DNA of 64,000 bases from Lichenicola sp965198655 (GCA_965198655.1 OZ240668.1:2170001-2234000), one strand, 5' to 3'. Counted from the stretch's first letter, positions 16,127 to 24,658 are shown. Numbers and translations are program-made. The notes: generated by a model not told the origin, from the sequence alone.

Positions 16127-16981
16127 GTGCGCGACCAGGTCGAGGGGCTGTGGGAAGGCCAGCTCGCGGCGGTGGCTTCGATCGGTCCGGCGGTCCCGGC
16201 GATCGCCGCGGCGGTGGAGGCGGCGCTGCCGCGGCTGCGCGACGGCGGCCGGCTGGCCTATGCCGGGGCCGGCAGCTCCGGGCGGCTCGGCGCGCAGGAC
16301 GGGGCCGAGCTGGAGCCGACCTTCGACTGGCCGCGCGACCGGCTCGTGCTGCTGATCGCGGGCGGGGTGCGGGCGCTGACGCAAGCGGTGGAGAACGCGG
16401 AGGACGACGCCGGGGACGCGCGGGCGCAGGTAGCGGAAGCGGGGATCGGCGCGGGCGACGTGGTGATCGGGGTAGCGGCGAGCGGGGGCACGCCGTTCAC
16501 GCTGGAAGCGGTCGCGGCAGCTCGCCAGCGCGGGGCGCTGACGATCGGGCTTGCCAACAGCGCCGGCAGCGCGCTGCTGGCGGCCGCCCAGCATCCGATC
16601 CTGGTCGCCACTGGCGCCGAGCCGATCGCCGGTTCGACGCGGATGAAGGCCGGCACCGCGCAGAAGGTGGTGCTGAACCTGCTGTCGACGGCGATGATGA
16701 CCGGGCTCGGCCGCGTCCACGCCGGACGCATGATCGACATGCAGGCGCGCAACGCCAAGCTGCGCCGGCGCGCGGTGGCGATGGTGATGGAGCTGGCGGG
16801 ATGCGACGGAACCCGTGCTGCGGAGGCGCTGGAAGCGGCGGGCGGGCGGGTGAAGCCGGCGGTGCTGGTGGCGCTGGGCTGGCCTGCGGTCGAGGCGGCG
16901 GCGGCGCTGGCGGCGAGTGCCGGCCGGCTCGGTCCGGCGCTGGACGCGGCCGCCCTTGCCAGGCGCCGGGCCGATCCATAG
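16127..16981 (+). CDS. murQ: N-acetylmuramic acid 6-phosphate etherase
   Basis: Cleaves the lactyl ether of MurNAc-6-phosphate during recycling of cell-wall sugars. SIS-domain motifs are present: LAYAGAGSSGRLGAQDGAEL, GVAASGGTPFTLEA, and STRMKAGTAQKVVLNLLST. The start is uncertain. GTG 16127 has AGGA 7 bases upstream, but family-like residues (TEGVSVRHVALQDW) continue upstream in frame with no ATG, GTG or TTG before the gpt gene. A CTG at 16061 overlapping the gpt stop would include them. The MurNAc-6-phosphate supply route (kinase or PTS) is not nearby. Confidence 0.88.
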   Translation: MRDQVEGLWEGQLAAVASIGPAVPAIAAAVEAALPRLRDGGRLAYAGAGSSGRLGAQDGAELEPTFDWPRDRLVLLIAGGVRALTQAVENAEDDAGDARAQVAEAGIGAGDVVIGVAASGGTPFTLEAVAAARQRGALTIGLANSAGSALLAAAQHPILVATGAEPIAGSTRMKAGTAQKVVLNLLSTAMMTGLGRVHAGRMIDMQARNAKLRRRAVAMVMELAGCDGTRAAEALEAAGGRVKPAVLVALGWPAVEAAAALAASAGRLGPALDAAALARRRADP

Positions 16982-16993
16982 GTTCTGGCGGTT

Positions 16994-17070
16994 CGGGGCG
17001 TGGCGCAGCCTGGTAGCGCGCGTGTTTTGGGTACACGAGGCCCCCGGTTCGAGTCCGGGCGCCCCGACCA
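16994..17070 (+). tRNA. tRNA-Pro (anticodon TGG)
   Basis: Begins CGGGGCGTGGCGCAGCC. The anticodon loop TTTGGGT on the stem CGTGT/ACACG gives TGG. The T-arm is CCGGTTCGAGTCCGG, the acceptor closes CGCCCCG, and CCA is encoded at 17068-17070. It lies 12 bases after murQ. Confidence 0.95.
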
Positions 17071-17129
17071 GGCCGGGCTCCGCGGGCGATGCGCCGGCGT
17101 GGCGCCCCCGGTGTGACGATGGAGACGTG

Positions 17130-17435
17130 ATGCGGGCCCGGATCTTCCAGCAGCCGAAGGACTCGAGCCAGTCCGGACAGGCCAACACCCATGACTGGAT
17201 CCTGAACTACGGCCAGACCGAGCAGCGCCAGCCGGACCCGCTGATGGGCTGGTTCGGCAGCGGCGACACACAAAGCCAGCTCGTGCTACGCTTCCCGAGC
17301 CGGGAGGACGCGGTGGCCTACGCCGAGCGCGAGGGCATCCCTTACGACATCGAGCTGACGACGCCGCGCATCCGCCGGGCCAAGGCATATGCCGACAATT
17401 TCCGGTTCGACCGCCGGCAGAACTGGACCCACTGA
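17130..17435 (+). CDS. NDUFS4-like accessory subunit of respiratory complex I
   Basis: A 101-residue protein of the ETC complex I subunit family, conserved between alphaproteobacteria and mitochondria (the 18-kDa NDUFS4 type). It starts MRARIFQQPKDSSQSGQA and contains WILNYGQTEQRQPDPLMGWFGSGDT, FPSREDAVAYAEREG and YADNFRFDRRQNWTH, all family signatures. A GTGATG precedes the ATG start at 17130. It lies between tRNA genes, away from the main nuo operon, which is usual for this gene. Confidence 0.92.
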   Translation: MRARIFQQPKDSSQSGQANTHDWILNYGQTEQRQPDPLMGWFGSGDTQSQLVLRFPSREDAVAYAEREGIPYDIELTTPRIRRAKAYADNFRFDRRQNWTH

Positions 17436-17453
17436 TCCCCTGCCCGGCTCCGC

Positions 17454-17530
17454 GCGCCCTTAGCTCAGTTGGATAGAGCAACAGCCTTCTAAGCTGTGGG
17501 TCGGTGGTTCGAGTCCACCAGGGCGCGCCA
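17454..17530 (+). tRNA. tRNA-Arg (anticodon TCT)
   Basis: Begins GCGCCCTTAGCTCAGTTGG. The anticodon loop CTTCTAA on the stem CAGC/GCTG gives TCT. The T-arm GGTGGTTCGAGTCCACC is followed by AGGGCGC and an encoded CCA at 17528-17530. Confidence 0.95.
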
Positions 17531-17543
17531 ACGCCATTCCGGT

Positions 17544-17565
17544 GCTCCGCGTCCGGTAGCGGAGC
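17544..17565 (+). terminator. Hairpin after tRNA-Arg
   Basis: GCTCCGC-GTCCGGTA-GCGGAGC forms a 7-bp stem 14 bases past the tRNA. It lacks a T-run, so termination is inferred from position. The remaining 17566-17750 shows no gene. Confidence 0.4.
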
Positions 17566-17751
17566 CTGACGGTTGTGCCGAGCTCCGGCGCTGCAGCGGG
17601 AAGACTTTTGCTGATGCTATCCAACGCCCGCAGCCGCGCCTGGCTGTTCCAGAAGCTCGCCTGCCTAAACCACGGCTGGCAGTAGGAGCACACGGCTTGA
17701 ACGATCGCACATTGGCTGGTGGGACCGCCTGCTGACCCACGGTGTCGTTTC

Positions 17752-17815
17752 ATGTTGCGGTGCAACATAAAGCTGGACACGCGGTTCCAGGCCGGTTTAT
17801 GTTGCGTTGCAGCAA
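17752..17815 (+). promoter_or_regulatory. Two palindromic boxes upstream of a DUF1127 gene
   Basis: A perfect palindrome ATGTTGC-GGT-GCAACAT (17752-17768) and a second, imperfect one ATGTTGC-GTT-GCAGCAA (17799-17815) lie 47 bases apart, the nearer centred 31 bases before the ATG. The other DUF1127 gene of the window has the same two-box layout at 46-base spacing (50981-51043). This strongly suggests a shared regulator or an unusual promoter type. Confidence 0.6.
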
Positions 17816-17837
17816 AAGTGGCACCTAGGAGACTTAC

Positions 17838-18059
17838 ATGACCACCACCACCGCCAGGACGTTCCAGCCTGCCGTCGAGCATGGCGTTCCCGCGCTCCTC
17901 CGCTCGTTCGTCGTCGCGATCCGCGCCGCGTCGGCAGCACGCCGCGAGCGTGCCCGCCTGCTCGCCGAGCTGTCGCAGTGCAGCGACCGCGAGCTGGCCG
18001 ACATGAACCTCAGCCGCGCCGATATCGGCGACGTGGTGCGCAACTGGCAGCCGGGCTGA
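17838..18059 (+). CDS. DUF1127 small protein
   Basis: A 73-residue arginine-rich protein with the C-terminal DUF1127 block: RARLLAELSQCSDRELADMNLSRADIGDVVRNW in two adjoining motifs. Members of this family in other alphaproteobacteria are small regulatory or RNA-associated proteins linked to phosphate, carbon or stress responses; the role here is unknown. AGGAG sits 9 bases before ATG 17838. The promoter carries palindromic boxes, and a paralogue lies at 50749-50964. Confidence 0.85.
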   Translation: MTTTTARTFQPAVEHGVPALLRSFVVAIRAASAARRERARLLAELSQCSDRELADMNLSRADIGDVVRNWQPG

Positions 18060-18078
18060 GCCGGCGCCGGCTCAGCCC
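18053..18078. terminator. Bidirectional hairpin between DUF1127 gene and cheZ
   Basis: GGGCTGAGCCGG-CG-CCGGCTCAGCCC is a perfect 12-bp stem (13 if the CG is counted as closing) overlapping the DUF1127 stop codon and lying 7 bases past the end of the convergent cheZ gene. It probably ends both transcripts. Confidence 0.6.
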
Positions 18079-18085
18079 GGCCGGC

Positions 18086-18730
18086 TCAGAAGTCGGCGAG
18101 AAGCGCGTCGATCGCGGCCTGCCCCATCGCGGCCACGGGAAGTTGCGGGCCGTTCAGCAGGTGGGCGTCCGGGCGCCCGTCATCGGTCGGGGCGGCGGTG
18201 GTGCCCTCGTCCCAGCGGCTGCGGCCGAAGGTCTCGATGATCCGGTTCACCTTGTGCTCGACCGTCTTCAGGGTGGACACCACCTTGGTGATGCGCTGGC
18301 CGGTGATGTCCTGGAAGCTGCACGCCTCGTAGATGCGCATGGTCGCGTCCTGCACCGTGGCGGCGTCCGGGCCGGCGGTCGAGGCGCAGGCATCGTCGAG
18401 CCGCTCGCAGGCTTCCAGGATCGCGTTGGTGGCGTCGGCGGTGTGCGAGACCACCGCGTCGAGCTCCTCGCTGGCGCTCGACACCGCGGTGTCGGACGCG
18501 GACCCGGTGCGCAATGCCGCGATCTCCTCCTTGGCCAACGCGATGGTGCGGCCCAGGTCCTCGATCTCGCGCAGCAGATCGGTCTCGTGCGCCGACAGTT
18601 CGCCGCCGAGCGTGTCGATCACCGCGCGCACCACGTCGGCCACCATCTGCGGGCGCACCGAGGGATAGGAGGCGCAGATGCCGGTCAGCTTCTCGGCCAG
18701 CGCCTTGACGTCCATCATCGGCTCAAGCAT
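18086..18730 (-). CDS. cheZ: Chemotaxis protein CheZ (CheY-P phosphatase)
   Basis: Dephosphorylates CheY-P to reset the flagellar signal. The 214-residue helical protein carries the catalytic signature ACSFQDITGQRITKVV, with the Gln that positions water, about two thirds along. A long helical hairpin precedes it and a C-terminal peptide (MGQAAIDALLADF) matches the CheY-binding tail. It overlaps the cheY gene by 8 bases, which supports the pairing. Confidence 0.9.
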   Translation of the reverse strand: MLEPMMDVKALAEKLTGICASYPSVRPQMVADVVRAVIDTLGGELSAHETDLLREIEDLGRTIALAKEEIAALRTGSASDTAVSSASEELDAVVSHTADATNAILEACERLDDACASTAGPDAATVQDATMRIYEACSFQDITGQRITKVVSTLKTVEHKVNRIIETFGRSRWDEGTTAAPTDDGRPDAHLLNGPQLPVAAMGQAAIDALLADF

Positions 18731-19109
18731 GGCAGAGCACCTTCTCGATCTTGCCCTGCAGGGTTTCGGCGTTGAACGGCTTGACGATGTAGTTCGACAC
18801 GCCCGCCTGCTTGGCCGCGACCACGTTCTCGGTCTTGCTTTCGGCGGTGATCATGATGAACGGCAGCGTCGCCAGCTTGGCGTCGGCCCGGACCGCCTGC
18901 AGCAGCTCCAGACCGGTCATCGGCGACATGTTCCAGTCGCTGATCACCAGGCCGTAGCGCTTGGCGCGCAGCTTGCCCAGCGCCTCGGTGCCGTCCGACG
19001 CCTCGTCGACGTTCTCGAAACCGATCTGCTTGAGCAGGTTGCGTATGATGCGAAGCATCGTCTTGTAGTCGTCGACGATGAGAACGTCCAAGCTGGTGTC
19101 GATTGTCAC
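18723..19109 (-). CDS. cheY: Chemotaxis response regulator CheY
   Basis: Single receiver domain that carries the phospho-signal to the flagellar motor. It has VLIVDDYKTMLRIIRNLL (acidic pocket), LVISDWNMSPMTGLELL with the phospho-accepting Asp, FIMITAES with the switch Thr, and YIVKPF with the conserved Lys. GTG 19109 was chosen because GGAG lies 6 bases upstream and it gives the usual N-terminus. In-frame ATGs at 19130 and 19151 would add non-conserved residues. Confidence 0.9.
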   Translation of the reverse strand: MTIDTSLDVLIVDDYKTMLRIIRNLLKQIGFENVDEASDGTEALGKLRAKRYGLVISDWNMSPMTGLELLQAVRADAKLATLPFIMITAESKTENVVAAKQAGVSNYIVKPFNAETLQGKIEKVLCHA

Positions 19110-19154
19110 GTGCGGCTCCATCGGCGTCATGATCGCGATGATGCCGGCCAAAGC

Positions 19155-19568
19155 TTAATCGATCGTTTCCAGCTCCAAACGGGTGGTCGTACCGGGCGCC
19201 AGCAGGCGTGCCGCCACCTCCACCAGCACCGCCGCGGTGAACGGCTTGGACAGGCAGTAGCAGGGCGGCGGGGTCAAGCGGTCGGTAACGGCGTCGGTCC
19301 GCTCGGTGATGAACAGGATCGGCACGAGCGGATCGCGTTGTCGCGCGCGCGTGGCTACGTCGACTCCATCGAAGCCCGGCATGTCGATGTCGGTCACCAC
19401 CAGGTCGATCCCGGCCGGATCCGCGATCAGGCGGAGCGCCTCGGCGCCATCGCCCGCCTCCATCGCCGCGTGGCCGGCGGCGCGAAGCGCCTGCACCACC
19501 ACCGCGCGCACGCCCGACGCGTCGGCGACCAGCACGCGCGGCGGCACGCCGTCCATCCCGTCGGTCAT
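19155..19568 (-). CDS. Single-domain response regulator
   Basis: A 137-residue receiver domain: RVLVADASGVRAVVVQALRAAG, LVVTDIDMPGFDGVDV with the phospho-Asp, ILFITERTD and CLSKPF with the Lys. The second acidic-pocket position is Ser instead of Asp (VADAS), which may change metal binding. No output domain. Its ATG overlaps the cbpM stop (ATGA), linking a receiver gene to a chaperone operon. The partner kinase is not in the window. Confidence 0.8.
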   Translation of the reverse strand: MTDGMDGVPPRVLVADASGVRAVVVQALRAAGHAAMEAGDGAEALRLIADPAGIDLVVTDIDMPGFDGVDVATRARQRDPLVPILFITERTDAVTDRLTPPPCYCLSKPFTAAVLVEVAARLLAPGTTTRLELETID

Positions 19569-19900
19569 TCCGCTTCCGGCAGCTCGCGCAGCAGCCGGGC
19601 CAGCTCGTCGCGCCACGCTGGGTCGGCATGCGAGGCGATCGCGTCGTGCAGCCGGCGCATGTGTCGGCGCGCGGCGTAAAGCTGATCCAGCAGCGACAAC
19701 ACCAGCGGCAGCACGTCCTCGCCGACATGCAGCTCGTGGCGCAGCTCCAGGATCAGGCGGACGCGCGCCTCGTCGATCGGGTGGAACAGGTAGTGCCCGG
19801 GCGCGCCGTCCGGCCGCACCCAGGCGCGCGCCACCCAGTCCTCCACCTCGGCCGGATCGACGACGCCAAGGCGGACGCACAGCGTTTCGATGGTGATCAT
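19565..19900 (-). CDS. cbpM: CbpM-type modulator of the CbpA co-chaperone
   Basis: A 111-residue protein in the MerR-like CbpM family, which binds the J-domain of CbpA and inhibits its co-chaperone and DNA-binding activities. Visible features are the N-terminal TIETLCVRLGVVDPAEVEDWVARAWV in the MerR-type helix-turn-helix region and YLFHPIDEARVRLILELRHELHV. A C-terminal helix ends LARLLRELPEAE. It overlaps cbpA by 4 bases (ATGA), the typical arrangement. Confidence 0.85.
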   Translation of the reverse strand: MITIETLCVRLGVVDPAEVEDWVARAWVRPDGAPGHYLFHPIDEARVRLILELRHELHVGEDVLPLVLSLLDQLYAARRHMRRLHDAIASHADPAWRDELARLLRELPEAE

Positions 19901-20817
19901 GCGCCACCTCCCGTGGCTGCCGGCGGCGTCCAGCCGCGCAGAAAGGTTCGCAGCGCGTCGTCCACCGGGCCGATCGCGACGCGCAGGGTGACCAGCAGGT
20001 TGCCCGCCTCGCCGCCGCCATGGGCCGGCACGCCGCGGCCGCGCAGGCGCAGCACCCGGCCGGTATCGGAGCCCGCCGGCACCGTCATCGACACCGGGCC
20101 GGCCGGGGTCGGCACCTGCACCGAGGCACCCAGCACCGCCTGCTTCAGCGTCACCGTGAGCTCGGTGCGCAGGTCGTCGCCGTCGCGCACGAAGCGGGGA
20201 TCCGGCGCCACCTCGATCCGGATCAGGGCGTCGCCAGGCGGCCCGTCCTCGAGGCCAGGATCGCCCTTCCCGCGCAGGCGGAGCACCTGCCCGTCCTCGA
20301 TTCCCGCCGGCACCTTCACGTCCAGCGTGGCGCCGCCGGGCAGGGTGATACGCCGGGTGGCGCCGGTGACGGCGTCCACGAAGGGGATGGCGAGCGAGTA
20401 GCTGCGGTCCTCGCCGCGGCGCGGCCCGCGCGGCTCGCCGCGACGGCCCCGCCCGAACAGGTCGCCGAAGATGTCGCCCAGGTCTTCCTCGTCGAGCCCG
20501 CCCGCCGCGGCGTAGCCGCCGCCGGCGCGATAGCGCTGGCCCTGCGACCCTTGCGCGTACTCGCGGTAGGCGCTGCGCGGCGGCGGCCGTTCCTGCCCGC
20601 TCGCGTCGATCTCGCCGCGGTCGTAGCGGGCGCGCTGTTCCGGGTCCGACAGCAGGCCGTTGGCCGTGGCGAGGCGCTTGAACCGTTCCTCCGCCGCCGC
20701 GTCACCGGGATGGAGGTCGGGATGACTCTCCTTGGCCAGGCGGCGGTACGCCTTGCGGATCGCCTCCTTGTCGGCGTCCCGGGGAAGCCCAAGAATCTCG
20801 TACGGGTCGTCCGCCAT
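19897..20817 (-). CDS. cbpA: DnaJ-family co-chaperone CbpA
   Basis: Stimulates DnaK and, in E. coli, also binds curved DNA. The 306-residue protein has an N-terminal J-domain (DPYEILGLPRDADKEAIRKA, HPD at about 33-35, ending RARYDRGE), a Gly/Arg-rich linker with LDEEDLGDIFGDLFGRG, and two C-terminal substrate-binding beta domains (LRLRGKGDPGLEDGPPGD, LRLRGRGVPAHGGGEAG). There is no zinc-finger region, which separates it from DnaJ. First gene of the block cbpA-cbpM-receiver-cheY-cheZ. Confidence 0.92.
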   Translation of the reverse strand: MADDPYEILGLPRDADKEAIRKAYRRLAKESHPDLHPGDAAAEERFKRLATANGLLSDPEQRARYDRGEIDASGQERPPPRSAYREYAQGSQGQRYRAGGGYAAAGGLDEEDLGDIFGDLFGRGRRGEPRGPRRGEDRSYSLAIPFVDAVTGATRRITLPGGATLDVKVPAGIEDGQVLRLRGKGDPGLEDGPPGDALIRIEVAPDPRFVRDGDDLRTELTVTLKQAVLGASVQVPTPAGPVSMTVPAGSDTGRVLRLRGRGVPAHGGGEAGNLLVTLRVAIGPVDDALRTFLRGWTPPAATGGGA

Positions 20818-20945
20818 CGTGTCCTCGGGATCGGTGGGCCGGGCCGGAAGCGGAAGATGGGCTGTGCCGCGATGCGGATCAACACGGGCCTGACGCGTCG
20901 CGTCGGGCTATGGTGGATCCGGCGCGGGCCGCAGGAGCGAGCGAC

Positions 20946-23900
20946 ATGGATACGATTCACCACAGCCGGGAGCACGACGAGCGGGTGCTGCAGGACCGTC
21001 CGTCCGCCTTCGCGCCGGCCTGGCGTCCCCGCTCCGAGTCCCGCCGCCGCATCACTGCCGACACCAGGCGGCCGGAGCCCGACTGCGTCGCCGAGCTGCT
21101 GCGGATCGCACCGAGAGCGCCCGACTCCGCCACCGCACTCGCCACCCGGCTGGTCGAGGCGCTGCGCGCGCGCGGGCGTCCGGGCGCGGTGGAGGGGCTG
21201 ATGCGCGAGTATGCGCTGTCCAGCCAGGAAGGCGTCGCGCTGATGTGCCTGGCGGAAGCGCTGCTCCGCGTGCCCGACCCCGCCACGCGCGACCGGCTGA
21301 TTCGCGACAAGATCGGCACCGGGGATTGGCGCGCGCATCTCGGGCAGAGCGGGTCGCTGTTCGTGAACGCCGCCACCTGGGGCCTGCTGATCACCGGACG
21401 GCTGCACGGGAGCGAGGAGCAGGCCGGGCTGCAGGGCGCGCTGCTGCGTGTGCTCCGGCGCGGCGGCGAGCCGCTGATCCGCACCGCGATGGACCGGGCG
21501 ATGCGCGTGCTGGGCGAGCAGTTCGTGGTCGGCGAGATCATCGAGGACGCCCTGCGCGCGGCGGCGAAGCGCGAGCGGCAGGGCTTCCGCTACTCGTTCG
21601 ACATGCTGGGCGAGGCGGCGCTGACCGAAGCGGACGCGCTGGCCTATCTCGCCGGCTATGAGCGCGCCATCCGCGCGATCGGCGCGCATAACCGTCGCGC
21701 CCTCGGCGCGCAGGAGCGTCATGCCACCGGCGCGCAGGAGGACGGTCGGGGCCTCGACGGCGCCGGCATCTCGGTCAAGCTGTCGGCGCTGCACCCGCGC
21801 TACTGCCGCGCGCAGCAGGACCGGGTGCGGGACGAGCTGCTGCCGCGGTTGGCCGGCCTTGCCAGCCTGGCCCGCCTGCACGACGTCGGGCTGAACATCG
21901 ACGCCGAGGAGTCCGAGCGCCTCGAGCTCTCGCTCGACTTGCTGCAAAGCCTGTGCGAGCAGCCGGACCTCGCCGGCTGGAACGGGATCGGCTTCGTGGT
22001 GCAGGCCTATGGCCGGCGCACGCCGGCGGTGATCGCGCACCTGGTGGCGCTGGGGCGCGAGACCGGCCACCGGCTGATGGTGCGGCTGGTGAAGGGGGCC
22101 TACTGGGACAGCGAGATCAAGCGGGCGCAGGAAGGCGGGATGCCGGACTACCCGGTGTTCACGCGCAAGCTGCACACCGACCTGTCCTATCTCGCCTGCG
22201 CGCGCCTGCTGCTTGACGCGCCCGACGCGGTGTTCCCGCAATTCGCCACCCACAACGCGCAGACGGTGGCGGCGATCATGGCCATGGCCGGACCCGAGTT
22301 CCGGCCCGGCCAGTACGAGTTCCAGTGCCTGCACGGGATGGGCGAGGCGCTGTACGAGCAGGTGGTGGGCCCGGCGAAGCTCGACCGGCCATGCCGGGTC
22401 TACGCGCCGGTCGGCACGCACGAGACGCTGCTGGCCTACCTGGTGCGTCGGCTGCTGGAGAACGGCGCCAACAGCTCGTTCGTCAACCGCATCGCCGATC
22501 CGGAGGTGCCGGTGGCCGAGCTGGTGGCCGATCCGGTGCGACTGGCCGCGCGGGCGGTGCCGGTGGGCGCGCCGCACCCGTCGATCGTGCTGCCGGACCA
22601 ACTGTTCGGGCCGGAGCGACGCAACGCGGCCGGGCTCGACCTGTCCTCCGAGGACGTGCTGGCGGCGCTGGGCGAGCGGATCGACCGGCCGGGCGAGCCC
22701 CTGCTGGCCGCGCCGCTGTCGGCCGAGCCGTTGCTCCCGTTCGAGGCGGCACCCGGGCCTTGGCGCGACTGCACCAACCCGGCCGACCGGCGCCTCCTGG
22801 TCGGACGCTGCCGCGACGCGCGGCCGGACGACGTGCCCCGCGCGGTGGCGGCGGCGGTGGAGGCCACCCTGCGCTGGAACGCCGTGGCGCCGTCGGATCG
22901 CGCCGCCCGCCTTGACGCCGCCGCCGACCGGCTGGAAGCGATGATGCCCGACCTGCTCGGCCCGATCATCCGCGAGGCCGGAAAGTCCGCCGCCAACGCG
23001 GTCGGCGAGGTGCGCGAGGCGGTGGACTTCCTGCGCTACTACGCGTCGCGGGCGCGCGAGCAGGGCTTCGACGCCGGCGCGCCGCTCGGGCCGGTGGTGT
23101 GCATCAGCCCGTGGAACTTCCCGCTGGCGATCTTCGTGGGCCAGGTCGCGGCGGCACTCGCCGCCGGCAACGCGGTGCTGGCCAAGCCCGCGGAGGAAAC
23201 CCCGCTGATCGCGGCTCTGGCGGTGCGGGTGCTGCACCAGGCCGGCATCCCGCGCGAGGCGCTGCAGTTGCTGCCCGGCGACGGCGCGGTGGGGGCGGCG
23301 CTGGTGTCGGACCGGCGCGTCGGCGGGGTGATGTTCACCGGCTCCACCGCGGTGGCGCAGTCGATCGCGCGCGCTCTGGCGCCGCATGCCGACGCCGAGC
23401 GCGGGGTGGTCCCGCTGGTCGCCGAGACCGGCGGGCAGAATGCGCTGGTGATGGACAGCGCCGCCCTGCCCGAGCAGGTGGTGGTGGACGCGCTCCTGTC
23501 GGCGTTCGACTCCGCCGGGCAGCGCTGCTCGGCGCTGCGCGTGTTGTGCGTGCAGGAGGAAGCGGCGGAGCGGACACTGCGCATGCTGAAGGGCGCGCTG
23601 GCGGAGCTTCGGGTCGGCGACCCGGAACAGTTGCGCACCGATGTCGGGCCGGTGATCGGCGAGGAGGCGAGAACCGCGATCGAGGCGCACGTGGCGCGCA
23701 TGGCGGGGCTCGGCTGCCGCGTCACCCGCGCGCCCCTGCCGCCGGGATGCGGCCACGGCAGCTTCGTGGCGCCGACCGTGATCGAGATCGACGACCTCGC
23801 CCAGCTCGGGCCGGAGGTGTTCGGCCCGGTGCTGCACGTGCTGCGCTATCCCGAGGGCGGGATGGAGGCGCTGATCGACGCCATCAACGCCACCGGCTAC

Positions 23901-24656
23901 GGCCTCACCTTCGGCGTGCACACACGGATCGACGAAACGATGCGCGCAGCCACCGGGCGCAGTGCCGCCGGCAACGTCTACGTCAACCGCAACCTGATCG
24001 GCGCGGTGGTGGGCAGCCAGCCGTTCGGCGGCACCGGCCTGTCCGGCACCGGGCCGAAGGCGGGCGGCCCGCTGATCCTGCACCGGCTGCGGCGGACGGC
24101 CGCCGCAGCCGCCCTGCTGACGGGCGGCGCGCCGGAGCCGGCGCGACGGCTGCTCGCCCTGCTCGACGGCCACCCCGCGGCATCGTCCTGCGCCGCCTTG
24201 GTCGCGCGCAGCCCGCTCGGACAGGAATGCCTGCTGCCGGGCCCGGTGGGCGAGCGCAACAGCTACGCGCTGCGTCCGCGCGGCGCGGTGCTGTGCGTGG
24301 CGGAGCATGAGGACGACCTGCTGCTGCACCTGGCCGCGGCGCTCGCGACCGGCAACCCCGTCCTGCTGCGTCGCCCTGAGAGCGGGACCGCCATCCTGGA
24401 ACGGGCGATCGCGGCGCTGCCTGAGCTGGTGTCGTGGGAGGATCCGTCCGTCGCCCCTGCGGCGGCGCTCGCCAGCGCTGGCCGCCTGCCCGCCCTGGCG
24501 CGGGAGCTGGCGGCGCGCGACGGCGCGTTGGTGCCGCTGCACCGGCTGGACCGGGTTGATCGCGGGCTGCGGCTGGAATGGCTCACGCACGAGCGCAGCC
24601 TGAGCGTCAACACCACCGCTGCCGGCGGCAACGCCAGCCTGCTGGCGCTGAACTGA
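20946..24656 (+). CDS. putA: Bifunctional proline dehydrogenase / P5C dehydrogenase PutA
   Basis: Oxidises proline to glutamate through FAD- and NAD-dependent steps, peripheral to the inner membrane. The 1236-residue protein lacks the N-terminal ribbon-helix-helix of E. coli PutA, so it is not a DNA-binding repressor. The proline dehydrogenase barrel includes GISVKLSALHPRYCRAQ, LNIDAEESERLELSLDL and RLVKGAYWDSEIKRAQ. The aldehyde dehydrogenase half has ISPWNFPLAIFVGQ, FTGSTAVA, VAETGGQNALV and GQRCSALRV with the catalytic Cys near residue 861. A C-terminal domain follows. ATG 20946 has AGGAGCGAG upstream. Divergent from cbpA. Confidence 0.96.
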   Translation: MDTIHHSREHDERVLQDRPSAFAPAWRPRSESRRRITADTRRPEPDCVAELLRIAPRAPDSATALATRLVEALRARGRPGAVEGLMREYALSSQEGVALMCLAEALLRVPDPATRDRLIRDKIGTGDWRAHLGQSGSLFVNAATWGLLITGRLHGSEEQAGLQGALLRVLRRGGEPLIRTAMDRAMRVLGEQFVVGEIIEDALRAAAKRERQGFRYSFDMLGEAALTEADALAYLAGYERAIRAIGAHNRRALGAQERHATGAQEDGRGLDGAGISVKLSALHPRYCRAQQDRVRDELLPRLAGLASLARLHDVGLNIDAEESERLELSLDLLQSLCEQPDLAGWNGIGFVVQAYGRRTPAVIAHLVALGRETGHRLMVRLVKGAYWDSEIKRAQEGGMPDYPVFTRKLHTDLSYLACARLLLDAPDAVFPQFATHNAQTVAAIMAMAGPEFRPGQYEFQCLHGMGEALYEQVVGPAKLDRPCRVYAPVGTHETLLAYLVRRLLENGANSSFVNRIADPEVPVAELVADPVRLAARAVPVGAPHPSIVLPDQLFGPERRNAAGLDLSSEDVLAALGERIDRPGEPLLAAPLSAEPLLPFEAAPGPWRDCTNPADRRLLVGRCRDARPDDVPRAVAAAVEATLRWNAVAPSDRAARLDAAADRLEAMMPDLLGPIIREAGKSAANAVGEVREAVDFLRYYASRAREQGFDAGAPLGPVVCISPWNFPLAIFVGQVAAALAAGNAVLAKPAEETPLIAALAVRVLHQAGIPREALQLLPGDGAVGAALVSDRRVGGVMFTGSTAVAQSIARALAPHADAERGVVPLVAETGGQNALVMDSAALPEQVVVDALLSAFDSAGQRCSALRVLCVQEEAAERTLRMLKGALAELRVGDPEQLRTDVGPVIGEEARTAIEAHVARMAGLGCRVTRAPLPPGCGHGSFVAPTVIEIDDLAQLGPEVFGPVLHVLRYPEGGMEALIDAINATGYGLTFGVHTRIDETMRAATGRSAAGNVYVNRNLIGAVVGSQPFGGTGLSGTGPKAGGPLILHRLRRTAAAAALLTGGAPEPARRLLALLDGHPAASSCAALVARSPLGQECLLPGPVGERNSYALRPRGAVLCVAEHEDDLLLHLAAALATGNPVLLRRPESGTAILERAIAALPELVSWEDPSVAPAAALASAGRLPALARELAARDGALVPLHRLDRVDRGLRLEWLTHERSLSVNTTAAGGNASLLALN

Positions 24657-24658
24657 CC

